From contig NZ_CAJHCQ010000004.1 in assembly GCF_904848665.1 (NCBI RefSeq), positions 124,001-188,000 on the forward strand: a stretch of DNA of 64,000 nucleotides, in the 5' to 3' direction. Every line of letters starts with the position of its first letter. Position 1 is the stretch's first letter. Below the pieces are notes generated by a model. It was not told the origin of the DNA. It worked only from the letters and a program-made list of their open reading frames with translations, and did not search any database. Positions 17,811 through 25,963 of the stretch are shown piece after piece. Position numbers and translations under genes: made by a program. Source of the stretch: Paraburkholderia hiiakae. GTDB taxonomy: Bacteria > Pseudomonadota > Gammaproteobacteria > Burkholderiales > Burkholderiaceae.

Positions 17811-18140
17811 ATGAGTGCTCATTCCATCCATGAAGAAGAAAGCCATGGCAGCGTAGGCAGCTACGTGGCAGGTTTCGTCCTGGCGGTGGTGCTCACGGCC
17901 GCTTCGTTCTGGCTCGTGCTGCACGGCGGCTTTCCGCGCGAAACCGCGCTGCTCGGCCTCGCCGCGCTGGCTGCGGTGCAGATCGTGGTTCACCTCGTGT
18001 TCTTCCTGCACATGAACACGTCGTCGGGCCAGCGCTGGAACGTGACGGCATTTGGCTTCACGGTGTTGACGGTCCTGATCGTGGTCGTCGGTACGCTGTG
18101 GGTCATGCACAACGTCAGCATGAACATGATGTCGCGTTAA
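17811..18140 (+). CDS. cyoD: Cytochrome bo quinol oxidase subunit IV
   Basis: A 109-residue protein with three helices starting directly after the cyoC stop. The HGSVGSYVAGFVLAVVLT and VQIVVHLVFFLHMN blocks match subunit IV of the bo oxidase. No cyoE (haem O synthase) follows, so haem O must come from a gene elsewhere. Confidence 0.93.
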   Translation: MSAHSIHEEESHGSVGSYVAGFVLAVVLTAASFWLVLHGGFPRETALLGLAALAAVQIVVHLVFFLHMNTSSGQRWNVTAFGFTVLTVLIVVVGTLWVMHNVSMNMMSR

Positions 18141-18195
18141 GCGCTCATCGTTGCTGGACTTGCGCTTCGCTCGTTTCGAGTGAAGCGCAAATGGA

Positions 18196-18229
18196 AACGC
18201 CGCCAGGCCTTCGGGCTGGCGGCGTTTTT
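18196..18229 (+). terminator. Terminator of the cyo operon
   Basis: AACGCCGCCAG pairs with CTGGCGGCGTT around GCCTTCGGGC, followed by five T residues. A second hairpin (GCGCTTC...GAAGCGC, 18163-18188) lies just upstream. Confidence 0.9.
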
Positions 18230-18252
18230 CATTTCTGCGGCTCTATGTGCGG

Positions 18253-18903
18253 TTATGCGCCAAAGCGTTGGCGCACGACTTCCGCGACGGCCTTGCCGAG
18301 GCGATGGTGCTGCGAGGCTTCGTAGTGAATGCCGTCGGTCGTGCTGACCGTGGCGAACTCGCCGGCGTCGAGAAACGCCGAGCCATACTTCACGGCCACG
18401 CGCTCGTAGAGCGGCGCAAGCAGGCGCGACTTGGCCGCGCCGCCCGTGAAGATCTCGCCGAGGAAGCCAATCTCTTCGATCGGCACCGGCGACATGAGCA
18501 GGACGTGCGGCGTCGAGCCGCCCGGACCCGCGCGGCACGCGACGAGTGTTTCGAGCAGCACGTCCACGGAGTTCGCAATGTCGGTGGGCGTGACGGAAAA
18601 GCGCGTCTTGAGGTCGTTGGTGCCGAGCATCAACGCGACCACGTCCACCGGCAACTGGCTTTCGAGGCATGGGCGCAGATAAGCGTGCCCGTTCTTGTGC
18701 CGCCCTTCGATGGGATCGTCGTGAACCGTGGTGCGCGCGGGCAAGCCTTCCTCGATTATCGTCCAGCCCGGGCCGAGCGCTTCGCGCAGGACGCCGGGCC
18801 AGCGCTCGGCGGGGCCGAATCGCTCGGACACGCCGGGCACGGTAAGCGGCTTCGTGCCGTGCGTATTGGAATCGCCGTAACAGAGCAGGGTGCGTGACGT
18901 CAT
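18253..18903 (-). CDS. SGNH/GDSL hydrolase (esterase)
   Basis: The 216-residue product starts at 18903 behind GAGAGG. The SGNH blocks are all present: YGDSNTHG with nucleophile Ser12, an ALMLGTNDLK block with the Asn, and DGIHYEASQHH with the catalytic Asp and His. No signal peptide is seen, so it is probably a cytoplasmic esterase or acetylhydrolase. It diverges from nemR across 106 bases that hold a NemR-type operator, so it may be co-controlled with the electrophile-stress genes. Confidence 0.9.
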   Translation of the reverse strand: MTSRTLLCYGDSNTHGTKPLTVPGVSERFGPAERWPGVLREALGPGWTIIEEGLPARTTVHDDPIEGRHKNGHAYLRPCLESQLPVDVVALMLGTNDLKTRFSVTPTDIANSVDVLLETLVACRAGPGGSTPHVLLMSPVPIEEIGFLGEIFTGGAAKSRLLAPLYERVAVKYGSAFLDAGEFATVSTTDGIHYEASQHHRLGKAVAEVVRQRFGA

Positions 18904-18969
18904 GGGTTGCCTCTCTCGCGTGTGATGTGACCGGTTGCGCTGCAATGCCATTACTCATCGTGGGAGATT

Positions 18970-18988
18970 ACTAGACGACTGGTCTAAT
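18970..18988. promoter_or_regulatory. NemR-type operator in the nemR / GDSL hydrolase intergenic region
   Basis: ACTAGACGACTGGTCTAAT contains the inverted repeat TAGAC...GTCTA. The same 19 bases with one change occur before the next operon (19671-19689). The location, 22 bases before the nemR start, fits autorepression. Confidence 0.8.
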
Positions 18989-19009
18989 CGCTCTGTAACA
19001 TGCCACCTC

Positions 19010-19612
19010 ATGAATGCGACGGCAGCCGTTGAAGTGCGGCAACACATCCTCGATACCGCCATGCCCATTCTGCTGGGCAAGGGGTTTTCCGCGGTCGGTC
19101 TCAATGAGATCCTCGCGGCCGCCGGTGTGCCTAAAGGGTCGTTCTATCACTATTTCGGCTCGAAGGAAGCGTTCGGCGAAGCGTTGCTCACGTCGTATTT
19201 CGCCGAATATGCGGAGCGTCTCGACGGCATGCTTTTGCGCGCGCCGGGCACGGCGGCCGAGAAGTTGATGCGCTACTGGGACGACTGGCGCCTGATCCAG
19301 TGTGCCGACGATCCTGTAGGCAAGTGTCTCGCGGTGAAGCTGGGCGCGGAGGTGAGCGACCTTTCCGAGGCGATGCGCGAGGCGCTGCGTCGCGGTACCG
19401 ATGCGACTATCTCGCGCATTACCGCGTGTATCGAGGCAGGGCGCGCGGATGGCTCGCTTGCGGGCGTGAACGATGCCACGAGCATGGCGGTGACGCTCTA
19501 CGAACTGTGGCTCGGCGCGACGCTGCTCGAAAAGATCCACCGCGACCGCAAGCCGCTCGATGCGGCCCTGGCGACCACACGAATTCTGCTGAACCTGCCT
19601 CCGGGCAAATAA
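19010..19612 (+). CDS. nemR: TetR-family repressor NemR, electrophile and hypochlorite sensor
   Basis: The 200-residue protein has the TetR DNA-binding domain (GFSAVGLNEILAAAGVPKG, FYHYFGSKEAFGEALL) and a C-terminal sensor domain very like Escherichia coli NemR. The redox-sensing Cys sits exactly at Cys106 (VGKCLAVKLGAEVSDLSE) and Lys175, its reported sulfenamide partner in E. coli, is also present (LLEKIHRD). In E. coli NemR is released from DNA by N-ethylmaleimide, quinones, methylglyoxal and hypochlorous acid. The start at 19010 gives the right register; an upstream in-frame start at 18935 would overlap the operator. It likely represses itself, the downstream three-gene operon and perhaps the GDSL hydrolase. 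Confidence 0.93.
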   Translation: MNATAAVEVRQHILDTAMPILLGKGFSAVGLNEILAAAGVPKGSFYHYFGSKEAFGEALLTSYFAEYAERLDGMLLRAPGTAAEKLMRYWDDWRLIQCADDPVGKCLAVKLGAEVSDLSEAMREALRRGTDATISRITACIEAGRADGSLAGVNDATSMAVTLYELWLGATLLEKIHRDRKPLDAALATTRILLNLPPGK

Positions 19613-19670
19613 TCCAACGCGAAGCAGCGGCGCGGGAACTGCGCGCGATTGTCGCGTATTGCGCGGATGA

Positions 19671-19689
19671 ACTAGACGACCGGTCTAAT
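19671..19689. promoter_or_regulatory. Second NemR-type operator
   Basis: ACTAGACGACCGGTCTAAT is 18/19 identical to the site upstream of nemR and lies 48 bases before the DJ-1-like gene. It indicates that the enzyme genes have their own NemR-controlled promoter rather than relying only on read-through from nemR. Confidence 0.8.
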
Positions 19690-19736
19690 AGATCATGAGG
19701 GACCGGTATCCGAACCTAACCGATAAAGGAATGCCG

Positions 19737-20420
19737 ATGAAGGTACTGATCGTTTTGACCTCGCACGAGGACCTCGGCAACACGGGCAAGAAAACGGGCT
19801 TCTGGCTCGAGGAGTTCGCCGCGCCGTACTACGCGCTGCGCGACGCTGGTGCCGAACTCACGCTCGCATCGCCCAAGGGCGGCCAGCCGCCGCTCGATCC
19901 GAAGAGCAGCGATCCTTCCGCGCAAACCGATGCGACGCGGCGTTTCGCATCCGATACTGAGGCGCAAACGGCGCTTGCCAATACGAAACGTCTCGCCGAT
20001 ATCGACGCGAGCGCGTTCGACGCTGTGTTCTACCCGGGCGGCCACGGCCCGCTTTGGGATCTGGCCGAAGATCCTGTTTCGATCGCGCTGATCGAAAAGA
20101 CCATCGCCGCGGGCAAGCCTGTCGCTGCCGTCTGCCATGCGCCGGGCGTGCTGCGTCACGTGAAGGCTGCGGATGGCAAGCCGCTCGTGGCCGGCAAGTC
20201 GGTCACCGGGTTTTCGAATGACGAAGAAGCGGCTGTGCAACTGACCGACGTCGTGCCGTTCCTCGTCGAGGACATGTTGAAGGCCAACGGCGGCCAGTAT
20301 TCGAAGGCCGCCGACTGGCAGCCGCACGTCGCAACTGACGGGCTGCTCATCACGGGCCAGAACCCGGCTTCGTCCGAACCGGTCGCCGAGGCTCTGCTCG
20401 CGGCGCTTCGCCGCCGTTGA
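19737..20420 (+). CDS. DJ-1/PfpI-family protein (type 1 glutamine amidotransferase-like)
   Basis: A 227-residue cytoplasmic protein. The start at 19737 follows AAAGGA by six bases. The nucleophile elbow AAVCHAPGVL places the conserved Cys at residue 133, and YPGGHGPLWDL supplies the upstream Glu/His region typical of Hsp31/HchA-like and PfpI-like enzymes. Relatives act as glyoxalase III or protein deglycases against methylglyoxal. Its place in a NemR-type regulon supports a role in removing reactive carbonyls. Confidence 0.88.
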   Translation: MKVLIVLTSHEDLGNTGKKTGFWLEEFAAPYYALRDAGAELTLASPKGGQPPLDPKSSDPSAQTDATRRFASDTEAQTALANTKRLADIDASAFDAVFYPGGHGPLWDLAEDPVSIALIEKTIAAGKPVAAVCHAPGVLRHVKAADGKPLVAGKSVTGFSNDEEAAVQLTDVVPFLVEDMLKANGGQYSKAADWQPHVATDGLLITGQNPASSEPVAEALLAALRRR

Positions 20421-20602
20421 TGCTTCGCGAACGCGCCGGCTTTCTGCGAGCGCGTTCGCTTCTCTCTATTTCCTTTCGGCAACGCTGCGAGCCGTTCTCG
20501 CAGCGCGTGTCGTGCTGCGCGTTGCCGCAAGGAAATCCCGTTTTTTGCCAACCGGCGCAGGTGCCGCGCGATGCGCGACCTGTGCCAAGAAAGGAGCTGT
20601 AG

Positions 20603-21700
20603 ATGTCCGCATTGTTCGAACCGTTCAAGCTCAAGGGCGTGTCCCTGCGCAACCGCATCGCCGTGCCGCCGATGTGCCAGTACATGGCCGTCGATGGCGT
20701 GATCAACGACTGGCACCACGTCCACTACGCGCAGATCGCGCGCGGCGGCGCGGGCCTCGTGATCGTCGAGGCGACGGCGGTTTCGCCCGAAGGCCGCATC
20801 ACGCCGGGTTGCACGGGCCTGTGGAACGACACGCAGATGGAGGCGTTCAAGCCGACCGTCGCCGCGATCAAGGCGGCGGGCGCGGTGCCCGGCATCCAGA
20901 TTGCGCACGCGGGCCGCAAGGCAAGCGCGAACCGCCCGTGGGAAGGCGACGACCATATTGTCGAAGGCGACGCGCGCGGCTGGCAGACCATCGCGCCTTC
21001 GGCAACGCCGTTCGGCGCGCATCTGCCGAAGGTGCCGAAGGCGATGACGATCGACGACATCGCGCGCGTGCGCGAGGACTTCGTGGCCGCGGCGAAACGC
21101 GCGCTCGAAGCCGGCTTCGAATGGCTCGAACTGCACTTTGCGCACGGCTATCTCGGTCAGAGCTTTTTCTCGACGCACTCGAACCACCGCGACGACGCTT
21201 ATGGCGGCAGCCTCGAAAACCGCGGCCGTTTCCTGCTGGAAACGCTGGCCGCGGTGCGCAAGGTCTGGCCGGAGCACCTGCCGCTGACGGCGCGCTTTGG
21301 CGTGATCGAGTACGATGGCCGCGACGAGGAAACGCTCGCCGAATCGATCGAAGTGGCGAAGGGTTTCAAGCGCGAAGGCCTCGACATGCTGGGCGTGAGC
21401 GTCGGTTTCTCGACGCCCGCCGCGCAGATTCCGTGGGCGCCCGCGTTCCTCGCGCCGATCGCGCAGAAGGTGCGCCGCGCAACCGGTCTGCCGGTGTCGT
21501 CGGCATGGGGTATCGGCACGCCGGAACTGGCCGAGCGCTCGGTGGCGAAGGAGCAGCTCGACGTCGTGATGGTCGGGCGCGCGCATCTCGCGAATCCGCA
21601 CTGGCCGTATTACGCCGCCCAGGAGCTGGGTGTCGAGCGTGCCGCGTGGACCTTGCCCGCGCCGTACGCGCACTGGCTCGAGCGCTACAAGGTCGGCTGA
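20603..21700 (+). CDS. xenA: Old Yellow Enzyme-type ene-reductase (XenA-like NADH:flavin oxidoreductase)
   Basis: The 365-residue FMN enzyme matches XenA of Pseudomonas closely along its length. Visible key residues are Cys25 (VPPMCQYMA), which tunes the flavin, and His178/His181 (ELHFAHGYLGQSFF), which bind the carbonyl or nitro substrate; the FMN-phosphate loop is SSAWGIGTP with VGRAHLANP. It reduces activated C=C bonds of enones, maleimides and quinones, and nitro compounds with NADPH. The start follows AAGGAGCTGTAG. It lies between the DJ-1-like and quinol-monooxygenase-like genes and would be induced through NemR, as nemA is in E. coli. Confidence 0.93.
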   Translation: MSALFEPFKLKGVSLRNRIAVPPMCQYMAVDGVINDWHHVHYAQIARGGAGLVIVEATAVSPEGRITPGCTGLWNDTQMEAFKPTVAAIKAAGAVPGIQIAHAGRKASANRPWEGDDHIVEGDARGWQTIAPSATPFGAHLPKVPKAMTIDDIARVREDFVAAAKRALEAGFEWLELHFAHGYLGQSFFSTHSNHRDDAYGGSLENRGRFLLETLAAVRKVWPEHLPLTARFGVIEYDGRDEETLAESIEVAKGFKREGLDMLGVSVGFSTPAAQIPWAPAFLAPIAQKVRRATGLPVSSAWGIGTPELAERSVAKEQLDVVMVGRAHLANPHWPYYAAQELGVERAAWTLPAPYAHWLERYKVG

Positions 21701-21742
21701 AATTTGCCGATCCGCAAAACCGTTGATGACGAGGGAATTCCG

Positions 21743-22042
21743 ATGACTGTCTATCTAATAGCGAGTATCACGCCCAAGCCCGAACATGTCGCCGACGTGG
21801 AAACGCTGACGCGCGACATGGTCACGCACACGCGCAAGGAGCCGGGCAATTTGCGCTACGACCTGCTGCGCCGCGCAGATGGCGCACCGGGCTTTTACCT
21901 CTATGAAGCCTATGTCGATGAAGCTGCGGTGCAGGCGCATCGCGAGAGCGCCCACTATGCTGCGTTCCGCGCGCAGGTCGGTGCGTGGTTGGCGCAGCCG
22001 CCCGAGGTGACGATGTTGACGGGCGTGGACATCGCGGACTGA
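21743..22042 (+). CDS. Antibiotic-biosynthesis-monooxygenase fold protein, YgiN-like quinol monooxygenase
   Basis: A 99-residue ferredoxin-like ABM-fold protein. The start at 21743 follows GAGGGA. The blocks ITPKPEHVADVETLTRDMV, EPGNLRYDLLR and YLYEAYVDEAAVQAHRES are typical of the family that includes quinol monooxygenase YgiN. It would cycle quinols and quinones or act on another small substrate, consistent with an electrophile-defence operon. It is the last gene before the terminator. Confidence 0.85.
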   Translation: MTVYLIASITPKPEHVADVETLTRDMVTHTRKEPGNLRYDLLRRADGAPGFYLYEAYVDEAAVQAHRESAHYAAFRAQVGAWLAQPPEVTMLTGVDIAD

Positions 22043-22066
22043 CGCCGCTTTCGTCATGGTGACTGG

Positions 22067-22109
22067 CAAGCGCCGGACATCGCTTCGCAGCGGTGTCCGG
22101 CGCTTGTTA
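22067..22109 (+). terminator. Terminator of the xenA operon
   Basis: CAAGCGCCGGACA pairs perfectly with TGTCCGGCGCTTG around a 14-base loop, followed by TTAC on the plus strand. The stem is symmetric and may also serve the convergent alcohol dehydrogenase gene. Confidence 0.7.
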
Positions 22110-22150
22110 CTTTGAGCGGCTTAACGCAGCTTTGAGCCGCCGCGCGCCGC

Positions 22151-23179
22151 CTAACCCGCCATATCGAGCACGACGCGGCCTTCGATCGCGCCGCGCTCCA
22201 TGCGCGCGAACACGTCGTTGATGTTCTCCAGCTTGTCGGTGGAGACGGTCGCCTTGACCTTGCCTTCCTGCGCGAACATCAGTGACTCTTCGAGGTCGAG
22301 ACGCGTGCCGACGATCGAACCGCGCACGGTCACGCCGCTTAGCACCATGTCGAAGATCGGCAGCGGGAAGTCGCCGGGCGGCAGGCCGTTCAGCGACACC
22401 GTGCCGCCCCGGCGCACCATGCCGAGCGCCTGCGAAAACGCAATGGGCGAGACCGCGGTGACGAGCACGCCGTGCGCGCCGCCAATTTCCTTCTTCAGAT
22501 ACGCCGCGGGATCGGTCGTTTTCGCGTTGACCGTCACGGTCGCGCCGAGGCGTTTCGCAAGCTCGAGTTTCGTATCGTCGACATCGACGGCGGCGACGTT
22601 GAGCCCCATCGCGCGTGCGTATTGCACGGCCATGTGGCCAAGGCCGCCCACGCCGGAAATCACGACCCAGTTGCCCGGGCGCGTGTCGGTGACTTTCAGG
22701 CCCTTGTAGACCGTCACGCCAGCGCAAAGCACGGGCGCAATTTCAATGAAGTCGATATCTTTCGGCAACAGGCCCACGTAATTCGCGTCGGCTTTCGCGT
22801 ATTGAGCGAAGCCGCCATTGACCGAATAGCCGGTGTTTTGCTGCTGCTCGCAAAGCGTTTCCCAACCGCCCAGGCAATGTTCGCAATGGCCGCACGCCGA
22901 ATAGAGCCACGGAATACCTACGCGATCGCCTTCCTTGACGTGCGTGACGCCCGCGCCCACACCCACGACATAACCGACTCCCTCGTGACCGGGAATGAAC
23001 GGCGGCTGCGGCTTCACGGGCCAGTCGCCGTGCGCGGCGTGCAGGTCCGTGTGGCACACGCCGCACGCTTCGATTTTCACGAGCAGCTCGCCGGGTCCCG
23101 GGGTGGGAACGGCCACTTCCTCCAGCACGAGGGGTTTGCCAAATGCGCGGACTACCGCGGCTTGCATCGTCTTGTTCAT
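22151..23179 (-). CDS. adhP: Zinc-dependent alcohol dehydrogenase (AdhP type)
   Basis: The 342-residue product starts at 23179 behind AGGAG. Catalytic zinc ligands are the Cys in [11 protein letters not shown] and the following His in PGHEGVGYV with its Glu; the structural zinc is held by the four Cys of [15 protein letters not shown]. The Rossmann motif is [15 protein letters not shown]. It matches propanol-preferring class I-like dehydrogenases that interconvert short alcohols and aldehydes with NAD+. A longer open frame runs upstream to 24016 but overlaps another gene and has no family match. No NemR site is seen upstream. Confidence 0.93.
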   Translation of the reverse strand: MNKTMQAAVVRAFGKPLVLEEVAVPTPGPGELLVKIEACGVCHTDLHAAHGDWPVKPQPPFIPGHEGVGYVVGVGAGVTHVKEGDRVGIPWLYSACGHCEHCLGGWETLCEQQQNTGYSVNGGFAQYAKADANYVGLLPKDIDFIEIAPVLCAGVTVYKGLKVTDTRPGNWVVISGVGGLGHMAVQYARAMGLNVAAVDVDDTKLELAKRLGATVTVNAKTTDPAAYLKKEIGGAHGVLVTAVSPIAFSQALGMVRRGGTVSLNGLPPGDFPLPIFDMVLSGVTVRGSIVGTRLDLEESLMFAQEGKVKATVSTDKLENINDVFARMERGAIEGRVVLDMAG

Positions 23180-23406
23180 CGTCGGGCTCCTGTCGAAGCT
23201 GAGTGGCGGCGCGCGGCCGGATGCGTTGCGCATCGCGGTGCCGCCGCACGTCCGCCTGCCTTTCAAGTTTGAAGGAAAGGGTTTTCGCGTGCGATGAACG
23301 TGCTCAATAGTTGGTAATGAAGATGGGGAGAAGTTTTCGAAAGAAACTGCCGTTAATATTGGGTAAGGTTTGGTAACGACCCCGTTGCACGAATTCAGTG
23401 AGCCCG

Positions 23407-25761
23407 ATGCAGAACGAGTCCCTCTACGAGCGCGCCAGCGAGAGCCATTTCGCAGGCGACCTGCCCCGCGCGCGTCAGTTGTATGCGCAACTTCTTGCAG
23501 TCGATGCAACGCACGCGGGTGCGATGTTTCGCCTCGGCGTAATCGGCTTGCAGGAAGGCGCGCCGGCCGATGCGATCGGCTGGTTGCAGCGCGCGCTCGC
23601 CGTCGACCCCGGTCAGCGGCGCTACCGCGAAGCGTTGGGGCAGGCGTATGCCATGGCCGCGCGCCATGCCGAAGCGGCCCAGATCTATCACGGCCTGCTG
23701 GCGGACGACGCTTCGTCCGCCGATCTCTGGTGTGGGCTCGGCTCGGCGTTGCAGGCGCAGGGTGCGCTGGCGGAGGCGGTGAAAGCGTGGCGAGCGGCGC
23801 TGGAGCGCGAGGCGAATCGGGCCGATGTCTGGAACAACCTCGGCAATTGCTTGCGTCTGCTGGGCGATTCCGACGAGGCCCAGGCGGCTTATCGTCGCGC
23901 GCTCGCCTTGCAACCGGGCGATGCCAACGCGTTGACGAACCTCGGTTCGCTGTTGCAGGAGCAAGGGCGTGACGAGGAGGCGCTCGACAGTTTGCGCGCA
24001 GCGCTGGCGGCCGCACCGGACACCGCAGTCGCGATGATCAACCTCGGCGTGCTGCTGACTCGCCTCGAGCGTTTCGACGAAGCGTTGCCCTTGCTCGAGC
24101 GCGCGGTGGCCATCGAACCGCATATCGCGCATGCGGCCTACAACTACGGTGTCGCGCTTCAGGCATGTGGCCGTTTGCGCGACGCCGAAGCGCAATATCG
24201 CCGCGCGCTCGCGCTCGATGCCGCGCACGCGGAAGCGGCCAACAACCTGGGGAATGTGTGCCGCGATCTCGGCGAGCATCGGGGCGCCCAGGAGGCGTAC
24301 GAAACGGCCATCCACACGCGGCCGGATTTCGTCGACGCGTTCAACAACGCCGCCAACCTGATGCGCACGCTCGGCAGCCTCGACGAGGCGCAAGCGCTAT
24401 TGCGCCAGGCGCTCGACCTCGACCCATCGCGCTCGGCCACGCTCAACAATCTCGGCAACGTGCTCAAGGACAGCGGGGACCTGGACGAAGGCATCGAATG
24501 CTTTCGCCGGGCCGTAGCGAGCGAGCCCGGCAACCTCATCGCGCACAGCAACCTTCTGTACGCGTTGTCGTTCCAGGCCGCCGATCCGCAGGTGATTCTC
24601 GACGAGGCGAGACGCTGGTCTGCGCAGCACGAAGCGCCGCTCAGCGCGCAACGCTCGCACGTGTCTGCCGAACCCGCAGCGGGAAGGCGATTGCGCATCG
24701 GTTACGTATCGGGCGATTTTCGTGAGCATTGCCAGGCATTGTTCATGACACCGCTTTTCGCGCACCACGACCACACGCGCTTCGAAATTCACGCGTATTC
24801 AAGCGTAGTGCGGCCCGATACGACGACCGCACGTCTCGCCGCGCACGTCGAAAAGTGGCACGACGTACGCACGCTGAGCGATGCGGCGCTGGCGGACCAG
24901 ATCCGCGCGGACGGCATCGATATCCTCGTCGATCTCACGATGCACATGTCCGATGGCCGGCCTCTGCTGTTCGCGCGCAAGCCGGCGCCGGTGCAGGTCG
25001 CCTGGCTCGCGTATCCCGGCACGACCGGAATCGGCTCGATGGACTGGCGGCTTACCGATCCCTGGCTCGATCCGCCCGAGCACGATGGCCACTACAGCGA
25101 AAAGTCGTGGCGTTTGCCGCATACGTTCTGGTGTTATGACGCGCTTGCTTCGGAACCCGAAGTGAATGCGCTGCCGGCATCGAACGCGGGACACGTCACG
25201 TTCGGCAGCCTGAACAACCCTTGCAAGCTCACGGATTCGACGCTGAATCTGTGGGCCCGTGTATTCGCCCGCTTGCCTCGCGCGCGCCTCGTGCTCATGG
25301 CCGCCGAAGGCGAAGCGAGGCGCCGCCTCGTGCAGCGGCTCGCGCAGGCCGGCATCGACCCGGCGCGCGTGCGCTTCCTGCCGTTCAGGCCGCGCGCGGA
25401 TTATCTGCGCAGCTATCACGAGATCGATCTCGGGCTCGACACGTTGCCGTATAACGGCCACACCACGTCGCTCGACGCGCTGTGGATGGGCGTGCCCGTC
25501 GTCACGCGCATCGGGGCGACGGTGGCGGGGCGCGCGGGCTTGAGCCAGCTGGCGAACCTTGGCCTCGCCGAACTGGCCGCTGATTCCGACGACGCGTTTG
25601 TGGAGACGGCGGTGAGTCTAGCGAACGACCTGCCGCGCCTCGTAAATCTGCGCGCGACGCTGCGCGAGCGCATGGCGGCCTCGCCGCTCATGGACGGCGA
25701 GCGTTTCGCGCGTGACGTCGAGGCGGCGTACGAAGGCATGTGGTGCGCCGCGGCGAAATAG
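23407..25761 (+). CDS. TPR protein with O-GlcNAc-transferase-like (GT41) C-terminal domain
   Basis: The 784-residue protein has about eleven tetratricopeptide repeats over residues 1-390, recognisable by [28 protein letters not shown] units spaced 34 residues apart. Residues about 420-784 form the GT41 domain: [16 protein letters not shown] with the conserved His, [34 protein letters not shown] and [18 protein letters not shown], which binds UDP. It probably adds GlcNAc or another sugar to Ser/Thr of a protein such as flagellin or an adhesin. No signal peptide. A GTG start at 23398 is possible. No partner gene lies beside it. Confidence 0.9.
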   Translation: MQNESLYERASESHFAGDLPRARQLYAQLLAVDATHAGAMFRLGVIGLQEGAPADAIGWLQRALAVDPGQRRYREALGQAYAMAARHAEAAQIYHGLLADDASSADLWCGLGSALQAQGALAEAVKAWRAALEREANRADVWNNLGNCLRLLGDSDEAQAAYRRALALQPGDANALTNLGSLLQEQGRDEEALDSLRAALAAAPDTAVAMINLGVLLTRLERFDEALPLLERAVAIEPHIAHAAYNYGVALQACGRLRDAEAQYRRALALDAAHAEAANNLGNVCRDLGEHRGAQEAYETAIHTRPDFVDAFNNAANLMRTLGSLDEAQALLRQALDLDPSRSATLNNLGNVLKDSGDLDEGIECFRRAVASEPGNLIAHSNLLYALSFQAADPQVILDEARRWSAQHEAPLSAQRSHVSAEPAAGRRLRIGYVSGDFREHCQALFMTPLFAHHDHTRFEIHAYSSVVRPDTTTARLAAHVEKWHDVRTLSDAALADQIRADGIDILVDLTMHMSDGRPLLFARKPAPVQVAWLAYPGTTGIGSMDWRLTDPWLDPPEHDGHYSEKSWRLPHTFWCYDALASEPEVNALPASNAGHVTFGSLNNPCKLTDSTLNLWARVFARLPRARLVLMAAEGEARRRLVQRLAQAGIDPARVRFLPFRPRADYLRSYHEIDLGLDTLPYNGHTTSLDALWMGVPVVTRIGATVAGRAGLSQLANLGLAELAADSDDAFVETAVSLANDLPRLVNLRATLRERMAASPLMDGERFARDVEAAYEGMWCAAAK

Positions 25762-25827
25762 GGCGATCCGGTCCGTAAATAAGGGGCATCCGGCGTTATA
25801 TCCTCGGCCAGATGGGCATCCAGCGGC

Positions 25828-25843
25828 CTGTATAAATATACAG
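25828..25843. promoter_or_regulatory. LexA (SOS) box
   Basis: CTGTATAAATATACAG fits the LexA consensus CTG(N10)CAG with the alternating AT core; the outer arms are fully symmetric. It is the only AT-rich spot in a very GC-rich 200-base leader and lies about 120 bases before the uvrA-like start. Confidence 0.88.
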
Positions 25844-25963
25844 TAGAATCCTAGCCTGACAGCCAGGGCTGCGCGCCGATTTTCCCGCGCGCGCCGCGCT
25901 GCAAGATTCCGGGCCGCGCCGCCCCACGCGCGCCGCCCGGCCCCACGCGTGATCCCAGCCGGA

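Noticed and set aside
22151..24016. Extended upstream frame of the alcohol dehydrogenase (621 codons)
   Set aside because: The family match begins at 23179 with a ribosome-binding site; the extension overlaps the divergent TPR gene.
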